Assembly: GCA_029210565.1 (NCBI GenBank)
Contig: JARGFQ010000008.1
Span: 1 to 64,000 of the forward strand
Length of the DNA: 64,000 nt
Direction: 5' to 3'
Source: Bacteroidales bacterium
GTDB taxonomy: Bacteria > Bacteroidota > Bacteroidia > Bacteroidales > VadinHA17
A program made the translations under genes and the position numbers. Each line of letters begins with the position of its first letter. Position 1 is the stretch's first letter. Shown here one piece after another: positions 1 through 8,376 of the stretch. The notes beneath the pieces are model-generated. The model was not told the origin of the DNA. It was given only the letters and a program-made list of their open reading frames with translations, and ran no database searches.

Positions 1-117
1 GAGCTGGTACTTGTGCCGACCCCGGTGAAGGAGAAGGGAAAGAAGCCATTTTTCCCTTTCATGCTGTTGCTGGTGGAGGAAGCTATCAGGTCTCTCTTCG
101 ACAACCTAATGGGATGA
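1..117 (+). CDS. Possible 3' end of an unidentified gene (partial)
   Basis: Frame 1 stays open from the window edge to a TGA at 115-117, giving 38 residues that end VEEAIRSLFDNLMG. The peptide has a basic stretch followed by a hydrophobic, probably helical tail. It would converge on and overlap the last 12 bases of the AbiEii-like gene. I do not recognise the family and no start is visible, so this may be a chance open frame. Confidence 0.3.
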   Translation, partial: ELVLVPTPVKEKGKKPFFPFMLLLVEEAIRSLFDNLMG

Positions 118-909
118 TTTATTTAACTTTTGCCGGATGTATTCTTTGAATAGCATGATTTTCCTGGTTTCAGCTGAATCGAACACCAGTTTTTCGAAAT
201 CACGTGATTTAAGTTCGAAATCTGTTGTTTCACATGATTTGAGTATGCTTTCATATAACTGGATATGATTTGAAATTTCGAATTTTTCTTTTAGATATCC
301 GAAATCAGGCTCAGTAATGCCCGAAAGGAATATAAAGTCATAGTAATCCCTGCCTTTTCCTCTTTCCAGAACTGCACCGGTTTTCATTGAAAGAAGAATA
401 GCCGTAGAAGGGGTGAATATCTGGGTAAAGACATCGAATTTCTGTATAATTGGTTTTAAAGGTTCATAGGCATAATTATGCGGTTCACATTCTATCTTGA
501 TCAGAAGCTTTTTCTCCCTGTGACCTGTGAATCCTAACTCAAACAATAAGCCGGGAAAGATTATATTTCGTCTGAATGCAGCCAGTTTGAGATCCTTTCC
601 CTTATCTTCGGCTTCAATCTTAACTCCTTCTTGCCTTAGTCTGCCAATAAGCTTGTCTGTCAGATTTATGAATTCCTCCCTTGACAGATTAAAACAGTCA
701 AAATCAAGATCTTCACTGAAACGCTGAATATTGTGTAAAATCCGCAGGCTGGACCCTCCTATAAAACATAACTTTGACGCATATTCTGATGAAAAAATGA
801 TATCCAGAAACCTGTAATGAAAATACTCCTTCAGAATATATTCGAACCACGAAGGATTCCTTCTGATACTATCACCGAAAAAGGTTTTTATTTCGTCGAA
901 GCTGATCAT
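106..909 (-). CDS. AbiEii-type nucleotidyltransferase toxin
   Basis: This 267-residue protein matches the AbiEii/AbiGii toxin family of DNA polymerase-beta-like nucleotidyltransferases, the toxin half of type IV toxin-antitoxin modules. The GGSSLRIL motif at residues 51-58 and RFSEDLDFD at 63-71 form the nucleotide-binding loop and the two catalytic aspartates (D67, D69). A later K-x-GRDYYD motif, typical of this family, lies near residues 175-193. The ATG overlaps the stop of the upstream antitoxin gene by four bases (ATGA), which implies translational coupling. In characterised family members the toxin modifies a cytosolic RNA substrate such as tRNA; that target is family knowledge and is not visible here. 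All catalytic residues are intact, so the gene looks functional. Confidence 0.88.
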   Translation of the reverse strand: MISFDEIKTFFGDSIRRNPSWFEYILKEYFHYRFLDIIFSSEYASKLCFIGGSSLRILHNIQRFSEDLDFDCFNLSREEFINLTDKLIGRLRQEGVKIEAEDKGKDLKLAAFRRNIIFPGLLFELGFTGHREKKLLIKIECEPHNYAYEPLKPIIQKFDVFTQIFTPSTAILLSMKTGAVLERGKGRDYYDFIFLSGITEPDFGYLKEKFEISNHIQLYESILKSCETTDFELKSRDFEKLVFDSAETRKIMLFKEYIRQKLNKSSH

Positions 910-1541
910 AAGCCATAAATTTTGGTCATCAATTGAATTCTACGTTTCAGGGCTTCGCTCTTATACCTTCCAAGGAAATTGTAAAAATCATCATTAATAA
1001 TCCTTGCCAGTTCGCTGTCATTCAACCTAAGATGTTTCATTTCCTCTTTCGAATTGTAAAAACTGTTTATATAAAAATAATCCAGAATGGCTTTCTGTGG
1101 AGTAGCCACCATAATCTTTCTGCTCTGATTGCCTGCGGTACTGTTGGCATCTACATTTTCAAGTGTAAATCCGAAGCCGAACAATTCCGGTTTGATACAG
1201 TGATAATAAAAATCTCCCAAATGGGTTGAAAATTTGTTTGTTTTCCGGGTGGTTACCGATGTAGTAACCGGAACCATATCCGGGATCAGATTATACCAGG
1301 AAAGCGCCGTATGCAAACTAACATAAGAAGGAGCATAAATAAGGTTGGCGGCAAGCCATTCAATATTCTCATTGCTTTCAGCATCGTTAAATGTATACCA
1401 CCTGTTTCTCAGTTTCGAAATGTATCCTTTCTTCTGCCAGCGGACCAGGTTCATCAGGTTCATTGAGGGAAATTGCTTTTCCACATCCAATGTTGAAAAT
1501 ACCCTGAAAGGCTTCATTCTCGTCTGGAACTCAATCCACAT
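906..1541 (-). CDS. AbiEi-type antitoxin / autorepressor
   Basis: The protein of up to 211 residues matches AbiEi antitoxins: an N-terminal winged helix-turn-helix (about residues 12-50, with a VRWQKKGYISKLRNRWYTF segment) followed by the antitoxin domain. It lies directly upstream of the toxin with a four-base overlap. Known AbiEi proteins repress their own promoter by binding inverted repeats and counteract the toxin without stable contact. The first ATG at 1541 lies only about 10 bases downstream of the predicted transcription start. The second in-frame ATG at 1517 (residue 9, MKPFRVF) leaves a more normal leader and may be the true start. No frameshift or missing segment is apparent. Confidence 0.85.
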   Translation of the reverse strand: MWIEFQTRMKPFRVFSTLDVEKQFPSMNLMNLVRWQKKGYISKLRNRWYTFNDAESNENIEWLAANLIYAPSYVSLHTALSWYNLIPDMVPVTTSVTTRKTNKFSTHLGDFYYHCIKPELFGFGFTLENVDANSTAGNQSRKIMVATPQKAILDYFYINSFYNSKEEMKHLRLNDSELARIINDDFYNFLGRYKSEALKRRIQLMTKIYGL

Positions 1542-1542
1542 A

Positions 1543-1589
1543 TATTTCTATTTATATACAAATATATATATTTATAGAAATAAACCCAA
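1543..1589 (-). promoter_or_regulatory. abiE promoter inside an imperfect palindrome (putative autorepressor operator)
   Basis: On the minus strand a TTG (1589-1587) is followed after exactly 20 bases by TATATTTG (1566-1559), a match to the Bacteroidetes TTG-N19/20-TAnnTTTG promoter. The -7 element sits at the centre of an inverted repeat whose outer arms are TATTTCTAT (1543-1551) and ATAGAAATA (1574-1582); extended to 16 bases the arms match at 14 positions. AbiEi antitoxins are known to bind inverted repeats at their own promoter, so this is the likely operator. The binding itself is inferred. Confidence 0.65.
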
Positions 1590-1712
1590 GGGGTTCTCAA
1601 AATCTCTGAAATCACAGCAGTCACGTACATCTTCCTCCGAAATTTCCGCAAGAGACTCCTTAATCCGTTTCGATGCAGCATCAAAAAGGTATTCAGCGCT
1701 GGCAGGTTTCAT
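1572..1712 (-). CDS. Small hypothetical protein upstream of abiE
   Basis: An ATG at 1712 opens a 46-codon frame ending with TAA at 1574-1572. The product starts MKPASAEYLFDAASKRIKES and is acidic and hydrophilic, probably helical, with adjacent cysteines near residues 32-33. It lies on the same strand as the abiE pair and its 3' end overlaps the abiE promoter. The amino-acid composition looks protein-like, but I recognise no family. It may be a real small gene, the remnant of a longer one, or chance. Apart from this frame, the 1542-1753 interval holds only the abiE promoter. Confidence 0.35.
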   Translation of the reverse strand: MKPASAEYLFDAASKRIKESLAEISEEDVRDCCDFRDFENPLGLFL

Positions 1713-1753
1713 AGTTGAAGGTTGTTTTGATTCATGGCAGGTTCATCTGCAAA

Positions 1754-3022
1754 TTATTGGTCCTCCGTTATTTCCTGTAAGGCAGGCGGCACTTTCACCA
1801 TCTGCATCAGGACAACGGTGTCACCATTAAATGTTTTGGTGACAGGCTTGCCGTCACGGGTCAGGGCATCAAAGAGGCCGGCATCAACCAAATCCCATAA
1901 GGCGTATTTTGCCTGCGCCTGAAGGTTAATCAGGCCGAAATGGTTTTCTGAACCCAACGGATTTGCGGCATCTTTCCATTGCTCGTCAAATGCTTCAAAC
2001 CAAAAACAACTAATGCCGTTGGCATTAGTCCATTCCCTCATCAGATGGTAATATTGTGCGGATTTGTATTCATCGGTTGCCCTTGATCCCGTCTCTCCAT
2101 AGAGACCATCTGAAACAGTTGCCCATCCGGTCTCGCCTATATGAACGGGTTTATCAATACCGAGACCTTTCATGTAGGTGACCACACTTTCATACTGAAC
2201 GATGGCATAATCCCTTGCCCGCAGCATGGCCGCATCAATTTTCTCCATATCTGACAGATTCTCCTCCTCCTCGGGGACTCTCCAGAAGTCTGGATTATAA
2301 TGCGTCTCATGCATAGGGTAGGTGTGCACTGAAATATAATCAACCGCTTTAATGAGTTCGTTGAGGTCCTCCAGATGGTACTCGGTTCCGCCTCCACCCC
2401 ATGATGCAAAATTGTCCGAACTGGTTATCCATAAAGTCCCGGGTAATTTGCCTTCCTTCTTCATGGTTTGCAGATGATTTACCCATTTCAGTATTATAGC
2501 AGGTTCAACGTAATAATCCCATGCCCAGTGCACCATGGCCTCATTACCCACTGCTATTATTTTTACAATATCAGGGTATTGTTGTGTCAACTCAACAGTG
2601 CGATTAATCTCTGTTGCATTCCTGAGACTCTCTTCGTTTCTGATGCGGTCGGGGAGGTCAGTCCAGGCATTTTTGCAGTCGATCCATGCACCCAGCATCA
2701 CATACATCTCAAATCCGGGGTCCTCTTTCTTCAGCAGGCTTATGGCTTCAAGCAGGTTTGCTGCTTCTTCAAAATGCACATTATAGGTACGAAGCAGTTT
2801 TATTCCCATGGCCGACAAAATCTTCATGTCTTCCTTCAACTGGGGAATCGTGGGCTGAATATTTCTTGTGGTTTCGCGATACCCTCCGTAGGAGATGGCC
2901 TGGTAGTCGGGTGAGCCAAGTATTTCAGCTGCCGTTTTGCCGGTGGCGCGCGGCCCCGGGTTGCATGACACAGCCACCATGGCAGCCACGGCGAAAATCA
3001 GAACTGGAAGTAACTTTTTCAT
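1754..3022 (-). CDS. GH17-family beta-1,3-glucanase lipoprotein
   Basis: This 422-residue protein has a lipoprotein signal ending AVSC (Cys20). The rest resembles a clan GH-A (beta/alpha)8 glycosidase of family GH17. IAVGNE (E161) fits the acid/base catalyst and HIGETGWAT (E297) fits the nucleophile; both motifs are characteristic of GH17 endo-1,3-beta-glucanases. It probably acts in the periplasm or on the cell surface, cutting beta-1,3-glucans such as laminarin into oligosaccharides. A sugar symporter gene lies upstream on the same strand, 111 bases away, and may import the products. No SusC/SusD pair is adjacent. Related glucanosyltransferases share the fold, so hydrolysis rather than transfer is inferred. 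Confidence 0.82.
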   Translation of the reverse strand: MKKLLPVLIFAVAAMVAVSCNPGPRATGKTAAEILGSPDYQAISYGGYRETTRNIQPTIPQLKEDMKILSAMGIKLLRTYNVHFEEAANLLEAISLLKKEDPGFEMYVMLGAWIDCKNAWTDLPDRIRNEESLRNATEINRTVELTQQYPDIVKIIAVGNEAMVHWAWDYYVEPAIILKWVNHLQTMKKEGKLPGTLWITSSDNFASWGGGGTEYHLEDLNELIKAVDYISVHTYPMHETHYNPDFWRVPEEEENLSDMEKIDAAMLRARDYAIVQYESVVTYMKGLGIDKPVHIGETGWATVSDGLYGETGSRATDEYKSAQYYHLMREWTNANGISCFWFEAFDEQWKDAANPLGSENHFGLINLQAQAKYALWDLVDAGLFDALTRDGKPVTKTFNGDTVVLMQMVKVPPALQEITEDQ

Positions 3023-3133
3023 AATGCAGGTGGTGTTATCATTTATGCATGACGCACAGGAATCATTGTTAAATAGTATTCATTGAATGCGCTGGTGTAA
3101 TTATCAGTTTTAAACGGGCGCACACTACCCTCT

Positions 3134-4495
3134 TTATTTCTGTTCTGACTCTTCCCTCCTTTTGTCAAGTTCTTCCTGCATCAGGAGGCAGGTTTTATGG
3201 TCAATGGCATAGTACCAGAGAAGGATGGCGCACGACATATACAGGATCCCTGGAAAGACTGAGATCATCAGCTTTATTCCGGTAAGGGTGGTGGCTGATT
3301 GATCAACATTGGGAACGAAGTGAAACAGGGCCAGCATCCAGCCTGCCAGTGCACCGCCAATACCCCATCCGGCCTTTTGGGCAAATGTGGCTGCCGAAAA
3401 GACCAGTCCTGTGGCACGCCGGCCAAACTTCCATTCAGAGTAATCGGCAGTATCGGCGAGCATGGTCCAAAGCAGGGGAACGGCAGGAGCATAAGTGAAT
3501 TTGGCCAGAACATTCAGTATGTAAACGGCAGTCATATTCTCGCTGCCGGGGAGATACAGCAAAATGAAAAACAGTCCTGAGAGCAATGAACTGGCAATAT
3601 ATACATTTCGCTTCCCAAACCTTTTTGCCAGCGGTTTTGAAAACGGGATGCCCGCTATCAGCGCTACAGTACCTATCACATTGAACAGCTGGACATTCTG
3701 TTCCTGCCCTATGTAATATTTGAAGTAATAGGCAATGGAAAGATTTTGCAGGGCAAACATGACAAATGAGACAATGCCTACAAAGAACAATATTACCCAG
3801 GGACGGTTCCTGAACAGGTTTTTTATGTCCTGTTTAAGGTTGTGCTGTTGCATGGCGGGAGGTTTTACCCTCTCTTTGGTGGTCATGAATGTAATCATGA
3901 ACAGGATGAAACTGATTGCCGCAAACAGCAACAGGGTGTACTGATATCCCTTGGCGTTGTCGCCCTTGCCGAAATAACCGGCCAGGTAAAGGGCGGTTCC
4001 CGTAACGATAAACTGACCGGCAAAGGCAAATATGAAACGGTATGAATTTAATCCGGCCCTTTCGTAAGAGTCGCAAGTCATCACGGCGCCCAGCGATGAA
4101 TATGGAAGGTTGATGGCTGTAAAAACAGTCATCAGCAACAGATATGTGACTCCGGCATAAATCACCTTTCCGGTGGGGCCAATGTCAGGTGTTGAAAAGG
4201 TAAGTACTGCCAGCACACTGTAGGGAAGCGCCATCCAGAGCAGGTAGGGACGGAATTTTCCCCATCGGGTGCTGGTACGGTCAGCAATGATACCCATGAG
4301 CGGATCGCTGAGCATGTCCCAGAAGCGGGCGATCAGCATGATAGTACCGGCGGCGGCCGCGGATATTCCAAAGGTGTCCGTATAAAAGATCAGAATCCAG
4401 AAGCCTACCATGTCCCATACAAAGTGCGAGGCCGTATCGCCAAGGCCATATCCGATCTTTTCCTTCAGGGATAGTTTTGTGCTGTTTGTGCTCAT
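3134..4495 (-). CDS. GPH-family sugar:cation symporter
   Basis: This 453-residue inner-membrane protein has about 12 hydrophobic segments and belongs to the glycoside-pentoside-hexuronide (GPH) branch of the major facilitator superfamily. The diagnostic loop is present: RFWDMLSDPLMGIIADRT at residues 57-74, then RWGKFRPY at 77-84. Family members import disaccharides or small glycosides with Na+ or H+. Its position upstream of the GH17 glucanase, on the same strand, suggests uptake of beta-glucan oligosaccharides. The substrate is inferred from context only. Confidence 0.85.
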   Translation of the reverse strand: MSTNSTKLSLKEKIGYGLGDTASHFVWDMVGFWILIFYTDTFGISAAAAGTIMLIARFWDMLSDPLMGIIADRTSTRWGKFRPYLLWMALPYSVLAVLTFSTPDIGPTGKVIYAGVTYLLLMTVFTAINLPYSSLGAVMTCDSYERAGLNSYRFIFAFAGQFIVTGTALYLAGYFGKGDNAKGYQYTLLLFAAISFILFMITFMTTKERVKPPAMQQHNLKQDIKNLFRNRPWVILFFVGIVSFVMFALQNLSIAYYFKYYIGQEQNVQLFNVIGTVALIAGIPFSKPLAKRFGKRNVYIASSLLSGLFFILLYLPGSENMTAVYILNVLAKFTYAPAVPLLWTMLADTADYSEWKFGRRATGLVFSAATFAQKAGWGIGGALAGWMLALFHFVPNVDQSATTLTGIKLMISVFPGILYMSCAILLWYYAIDHKTCLLMQEELDKRREESEQK

Positions 4496-4625
4496 AAGGC
4501 TTTAAGAATTGTATAGCTTAATGGTACCAGGTTGAATAAGATCAAACCAGGACAAACTTGGTTAAATTTTTTCAGCCATTCAAATGTACTGGTTGCTTTT
4601 TTCGACCGATGCCACGACACCGCCG

Positions 4626-4658
4626 CATTTTGGAACGTCAGAGGCACATTTTGGTACA
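4626..4658 (+). promoter_or_regulatory. Paired TTGGNAC direct repeats upstream of the FIST/kinase operon
   Basis: TTGGAAC (4630-4636) and TTGGTAC (4651-4657) lie in similar contexts (CATTTTGG and CATTTTGG) with a 21-bp offset, two helical turns apart. This is the spacing expected for direct-repeat binding by AraC-type domains. A second such pair lies upstream of the NTF2-like gene at 8377. Binding by the hybrid regulator encoded next to it is inferred. The rest of 4496-4756 is AT-rich and shows no gene. Confidence 0.5.
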
Positions 4659-4756
4659 AATATTATGTTCTGTTTCATGATATTAGCGTAATTTTAGTAG
4701 TTGTCAGGAAATTCTTCGAGCATTCCTGTATGCTAATTACCTAATTTTTACCACAT

Positions 4757-5971
4757 ATGTCCACTAAAATAGGAGTATCATTCAGTACGAGCCCACACTC
4801 CTTTGATGCCGGCAGGGAGATGGCTGAGACGGCAATGCACAAAGCCGGAACAGGCAAGGCAGATCTCGCATTGGTGTTTGCCTCAGCCGAGCATGATTCG
4901 GAATCGCTGCTCAGGGGTGTAAAATCAGTTATCGGAAATGAATGCATTATTGCAGGTGGAACTTCGGCTGGTGTCATAACCAATGACTACATGGGATATG
5001 AGGGCTTTCATGCCGGTATTATGGTGATCTCCGCTGTTGATATAAATTTCAGGACTGAAGTCGCTGAAAACATTAACAACGATGAATACCGAGCCGGAAA
5101 AGTGATGGGCCGAAAACTGACGTTCATCAATGGCTTTGACGACCCGTCCCTGCTTCTTTTCTTCGACTCAATGCGCAATCCTCCCAGACCATTAAATATC
5201 TTTTACCAGGCAACTCCAATCCTGTCGGGTATCGGTGAAGAACTCGCAACCATTCCCCCAATTGCCGGAGTGGGAATAGCGTCCGGCATGAACATGAAGA
5301 AGACGGAGCTGTGGGACAATAAAAAGGTTTACCGGGATGCCATCCTTTCCCTGGTGTTCCATGGTAAGATAAAACTCCATACTGTAATAATGCACGGCTG
5401 CAAACCTGCCTCTGATTATCATAGGATTACGAAAGCAAAGGGAAACCTGATACTTGAAGTAGACAACAGACCCGCAATTGAAGTTGCTGCGGAATATCTT
5501 GGCAATTCTGCATTAACTGACTGGAAGAAAGCGATGTTCTTCATCACCCTCGGCGTAAACAAGGGCGAATTATACAGTCCGTTCAGGGAAGAGGATTATG
5601 TAAACAGAATGGTGCTCGGAGTCGACGAAGATAGCGGGGCAATCTCACTTATGGAAGGTGACCTGAAGGAGGGAGATCACTTTCAGTTTATGAGGAGATC
5701 GATTGAAACCGACATGATCTCAAAGAGTGCCGGACAGTTCCTTGATTCCCTGAATGAGAGGGAGCCTCTTTTTGCATTCTACATCTCCTGCCTTGGAAGG
5801 GTCAAAAGATATTTCGGCAGCGAAAAAGAGGAGTCAGAAGAGATTCAGGCAACCGTCGGCTCCAGAATACCACTTCTGGGGATGTACTCCGGAGTTGAAA
5901 TAGCCAGAGTAAAAGAGAAGGTTATGCCGCTCGACTGGACCGGAGTGCTCTGTATTTTCACCAGGGAATGA
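4757..5971 (+). CDS. FIST-domain soluble sensor protein
   Basis: The 404-residue product fits the FIST_N domain (about residues 25-220, with IIAGGTSAGV near 64-73) followed by FIST_C (about 230-385, ending in the SRIPLLGMYSGVEIAR segment typical of these proteins). FIST domains are proposed to bind small ligands such as amino acids in signal transduction. No signal peptide or membrane segment is seen, so it should be cytosolic. The gene is followed 25 bases later by a hybrid histidine kinase that has no periplasmic sensor, so FIST is the natural candidate for the input module. The ligand is unknown. Confidence 0.85.
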   Translation: MSTKIGVSFSTSPHSFDAGREMAETAMHKAGTGKADLALVFASAEHDSESLLRGVKSVIGNECIIAGGTSAGVITNDYMGYEGFHAGIMVISAVDINFRTEVAENINNDEYRAGKVMGRKLTFINGFDDPSLLLFFDSMRNPPRPLNIFYQATPILSGIGEELATIPPIAGVGIASGMNMKKTELWDNKKVYRDAILSLVFHGKIKLHTVIMHGCKPASDYHRITKAKGNLILEVDNRPAIEVAAEYLGNSALTDWKKAMFFITLGVNKGELYSPFREEDYVNRMVLGVDEDSGAISLMEGDLKEGDHFQFMRRSIETDMISKSAGQFLDSLNEREPLFAFYISCLGRVKRYFGSEKEESEEIQATVGSRIPLLGMYSGVEIARVKEKVMPLDWTGVLCIFTRE

Positions 5972-5996
5972 TGCCAACCATCATAAGCGGCACGAG

Positions 5997-8258
5997 ATGA
6001 GCCAGGAGAAGCGAATAGAATACCTGCTGGCACAAAACAGGGAGCTTGTAAAGGAGCTTTTCAGGTTTGATTATCTCCTTAACAATACAAAAGCTATCCT
6101 TGCCAAACAGCAGAAAGCATTTAAATTACTTGTTGAGATCCAGAAAGTAATAGGTTTTTCAAGGAACGACAAGGAGCTGTTCAACGAAGTGGCCAGCCTG
6201 ATAGATTCAACTCTTGAGATGGCTGCAACCTATATATACGAAGCCTCCGAACTGCATGAGGGTGTGTACAACCTTGTGTGCTTTCACGATACCTATGCTG
6301 AGGGGAGCATCGACCCGAAAGAGCTGGAAACCATCACACAGTCTCAATGGCCTGAATATGAAAAATATCTTGTTATCAACAGTAAAAAGGAAGAATGCAC
6401 GGCAACTGAAGAGATTAAGAAAAGGTTTCGGCTGTCGAGCCTTATAATCCACCCCGTATCCTACAATGATTGCACCAGGTTAATCATTATCACCGGTATA
6501 AGGGTAATTGACGAAACAGTGCTCCTTGACCTGACACCAGAGGATGTCGCTGCAATAGAGGCTGTTGGGATTCTCATTTCCAGTTACTTCAGGAAGACAG
6601 AGTTTATTAAGTTGTATGAGGCCGACAGGTTCAAAACGGAGTTTATTTCCAATGTCTCCCATGAGTTCAGAACGCCCCTGACGCTGGTCCTCGGATTACT
6701 GGAACAACTGAAGACTGGTATGGATCCCGGGGAGGAGGCCGGCAGGCTCGAATCGCTGGGGGTTGTGATCAACAATGCTCTCAGGCTCAGGCAGCTGATT
6801 GATCAGCTGCTTGATATGTCAAGGCTGGAGACAGATTCGGAACGGCTGATGGCAGACAGCAACAGCCTGGGCGACCTGGTAACCAGGATTGCCAAGTCGT
6901 TTTTTGCCATCGCAGGAAAATCAGGGATCGAATTCATTTTCAGCATTGCGGGCAACTTTGAAGACTCCTGGTTTGATGAGGATAAACTTGAAAAGATACT
7001 TACAAATATTCTTGACAATGCCTTCAAGTACACCTCTGAAAAAGGCAAGGTAGAGTTCTCGGTATCTGAGGATAAAAGCAGGAAAGGAGAGACCCGTGCT
7101 GTCCTCGTTGTTTCGGACACAGGCCCGGGTATTCCCACAAGAGAAAAGGAAAAGATCTTCGAAAGGTTTTACAGGTCGGCTGGAAACGGTGACAGTGCCG
7201 CTGGTGGCACAGGGATCGGTCTCTACCTGGTAAGCAAGTTGGTTGCGCTCCATCACGGTACGGTGGAGGTCGACAGTCAGCCGGGACAAGGATCCACATT
7301 TACCGTTCGTATACCGGTAAACAGAAACGCATACTCAGACAGCGAACTGGCAAGTTCATCCGTTAATACAGTATCTGCCCCCGGTACCGCCTCAATGCCT
7401 CAGGCAGGTTCTACTGCCAACGCATTACCGGCTCCTGCCGCAACGCAACTGGCCGGCAAAAGGCAGCAAAAGAGCCGTGATGAGAATCCGGCAAACAGGC
7501 TCTGCATCTTGATCGTCGAGGACAACAAAGAACTGAACTCCTTTATTGCCGGCAGCCTCTCGAGGGAGTGGACTGTATTGGAGGCCTTCGACGGAGAAGA
7601 GGGATTCGCTGCAGCGGTCCAGAATATCCCCGACCTGATCGTCACAGACGTGATGATGCCGGTTACGGACGGTTATGAGCTTTGCCGCAGGATAAAGCAG
7701 AATGAGAAAACAGGACATATCCCGGTAATAATACTCACTGCCCGGGCTGACAGGCAGAGTACCATCACGGGACTCGATTGCGGGGCCGATGACTACATCA
7801 GCAAACCGTTCGACATGCTTGAGCTCTCCTTTAAAATCAGGAATCATCTGGAGACCTCCGCGAGAATACGCGACAGATACCGGAGGGAATTCCTCACTAC
7901 CCCTGACGAAGCTGCGATTCCCATACCGCAGGATACTCTGTTGCAAAAGGTAATCAGCCTGATGAAAGAGCACATTGCCAACCCGGATTTTCATGTCAGT
8001 TCTCTCTGTAGTGAATTATACATCAGCAGAACCCAGCTTTACAGGAAGATAGAGGCCATGACTGGCTACTCACCTGCCGGGTTGCTGAGGTCGATACGGC
8101 TGAAAACTGCCGCAGCCATGTTCAGAAAAGGTCACAGCAATGTCGCACAGGTCATGTACCGGGTTGGCTTCTCCAGCCAGTCCAATTTCGCACGCCATTT
8201 CAGGGAGCAGTTCGGTGTCAATCCATCCGCCTATATTTCCAGACAACCTGACAACTAA
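5997..8258 (+). CDS. Cytosolic hybrid histidine kinase with receiver and AraC DNA-binding domain
   Basis: The 753-residue protein combines a full two-component pathway in one chain. Residues 1-50 form a helix/coiled coil and about 55-195 a GAF-like region. The HisKA phosphoacceptor is H222 in SHEFRTPLT, and the ATPase domain has an N box near 337-341, DTGPGIP at 374-380 and GTGIGLYLV at 404-412. A Ser/Ala/Pro-rich linker (about 440-500) leads to a receiver with D551 and K603, then an AraC helix-turn-helix at about 655-750. Unlike the usual Bacteroidetes hybrid regulators it has no transmembrane segment or periplasmic beta-propeller. The upstream FIST protein probably supplies the signal. Paired TTGGNAC repeats upstream of both this operon and the next gene are candidate target sites. 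Confidence 0.9.
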   Translation: MSQEKRIEYLLAQNRELVKELFRFDYLLNNTKAILAKQQKAFKLLVEIQKVIGFSRNDKELFNEVASLIDSTLEMAATYIYEASELHEGVYNLVCFHDTYAEGSIDPKELETITQSQWPEYEKYLVINSKKEECTATEEIKKRFRLSSLIIHPVSYNDCTRLIIITGIRVIDETVLLDLTPEDVAAIEAVGILISSYFRKTEFIKLYEADRFKTEFISNVSHEFRTPLTLVLGLLEQLKTGMDPGEEAGRLESLGVVINNALRLRQLIDQLLDMSRLETDSERLMADSNSLGDLVTRIAKSFFAIAGKSGIEFIFSIAGNFEDSWFDEDKLEKILTNILDNAFKYTSEKGKVEFSVSEDKSRKGETRAVLVVSDTGPGIPTREKEKIFERFYRSAGNGDSAAGGTGIGLYLVSKLVALHHGTVEVDSQPGQGSTFTVRIPVNRNAYSDSELASSSVNTVSAPGTASMPQAGSTANALPAPAATQLAGKRQQKSRDENPANRLCILIVEDNKELNSFIAGSLSREWTVLEAFDGEEGFAAAVQNIPDLIVTDVMMPVTDGYELCRRIKQNEKTGHIPVIILTARADRQSTITGLDCGADDYISKPFDMLELSFKIRNHLETSARIRDRYRREFLTTPDEAAIPIPQDTLLQKVISLMKEHIANPDFHVSSLCSELYISRTQLYRKIEAMTGYSPAGLLRSIRLKTAAAMFRKGHSNVAQVMYRVGFSSQSNFARHFREQFGVNPSAYISRQPDN

Positions 8259-8267
8259 CTAAAAACA

Positions 8268-8301
8268 GACGTTGGGACTAAAACGTTCTGTTTTGGTACG
8301 A
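8268..8301 (+). promoter_or_regulatory. Paired TTGGNAC direct repeats upstream of the NTF2-like gene
   Basis: TTGGGAC (8272-8278) and TTGGTAC (8294-8300) are offset by 22 bp, and each is followed two bases later by AA. The second copy sits in TTTTGGTACGAAT, very close to TTTTGGTACAAAT at 4649-4661. The pair lies about 75-105 bases before the gene at 8377, a plausible activator position. Confidence 0.45.
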
Positions 8302-8376
8302 ATCAGGTAGAATAACAGGTCATTGAGGGTCTAATTTTGATCTGTTAAATCTTTAGTAAAACTAATCTGAAAAGCT

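Noticed and set aside
196..209. Palindrome AAATCACGTGATTT with a CACGTG core, considered as a parS site
   Set aside because: It lies inside the AbiEii coding sequence and the flanks (AAAT/ATTT) do not match the TGTTYCACGTGRAACA consensus.
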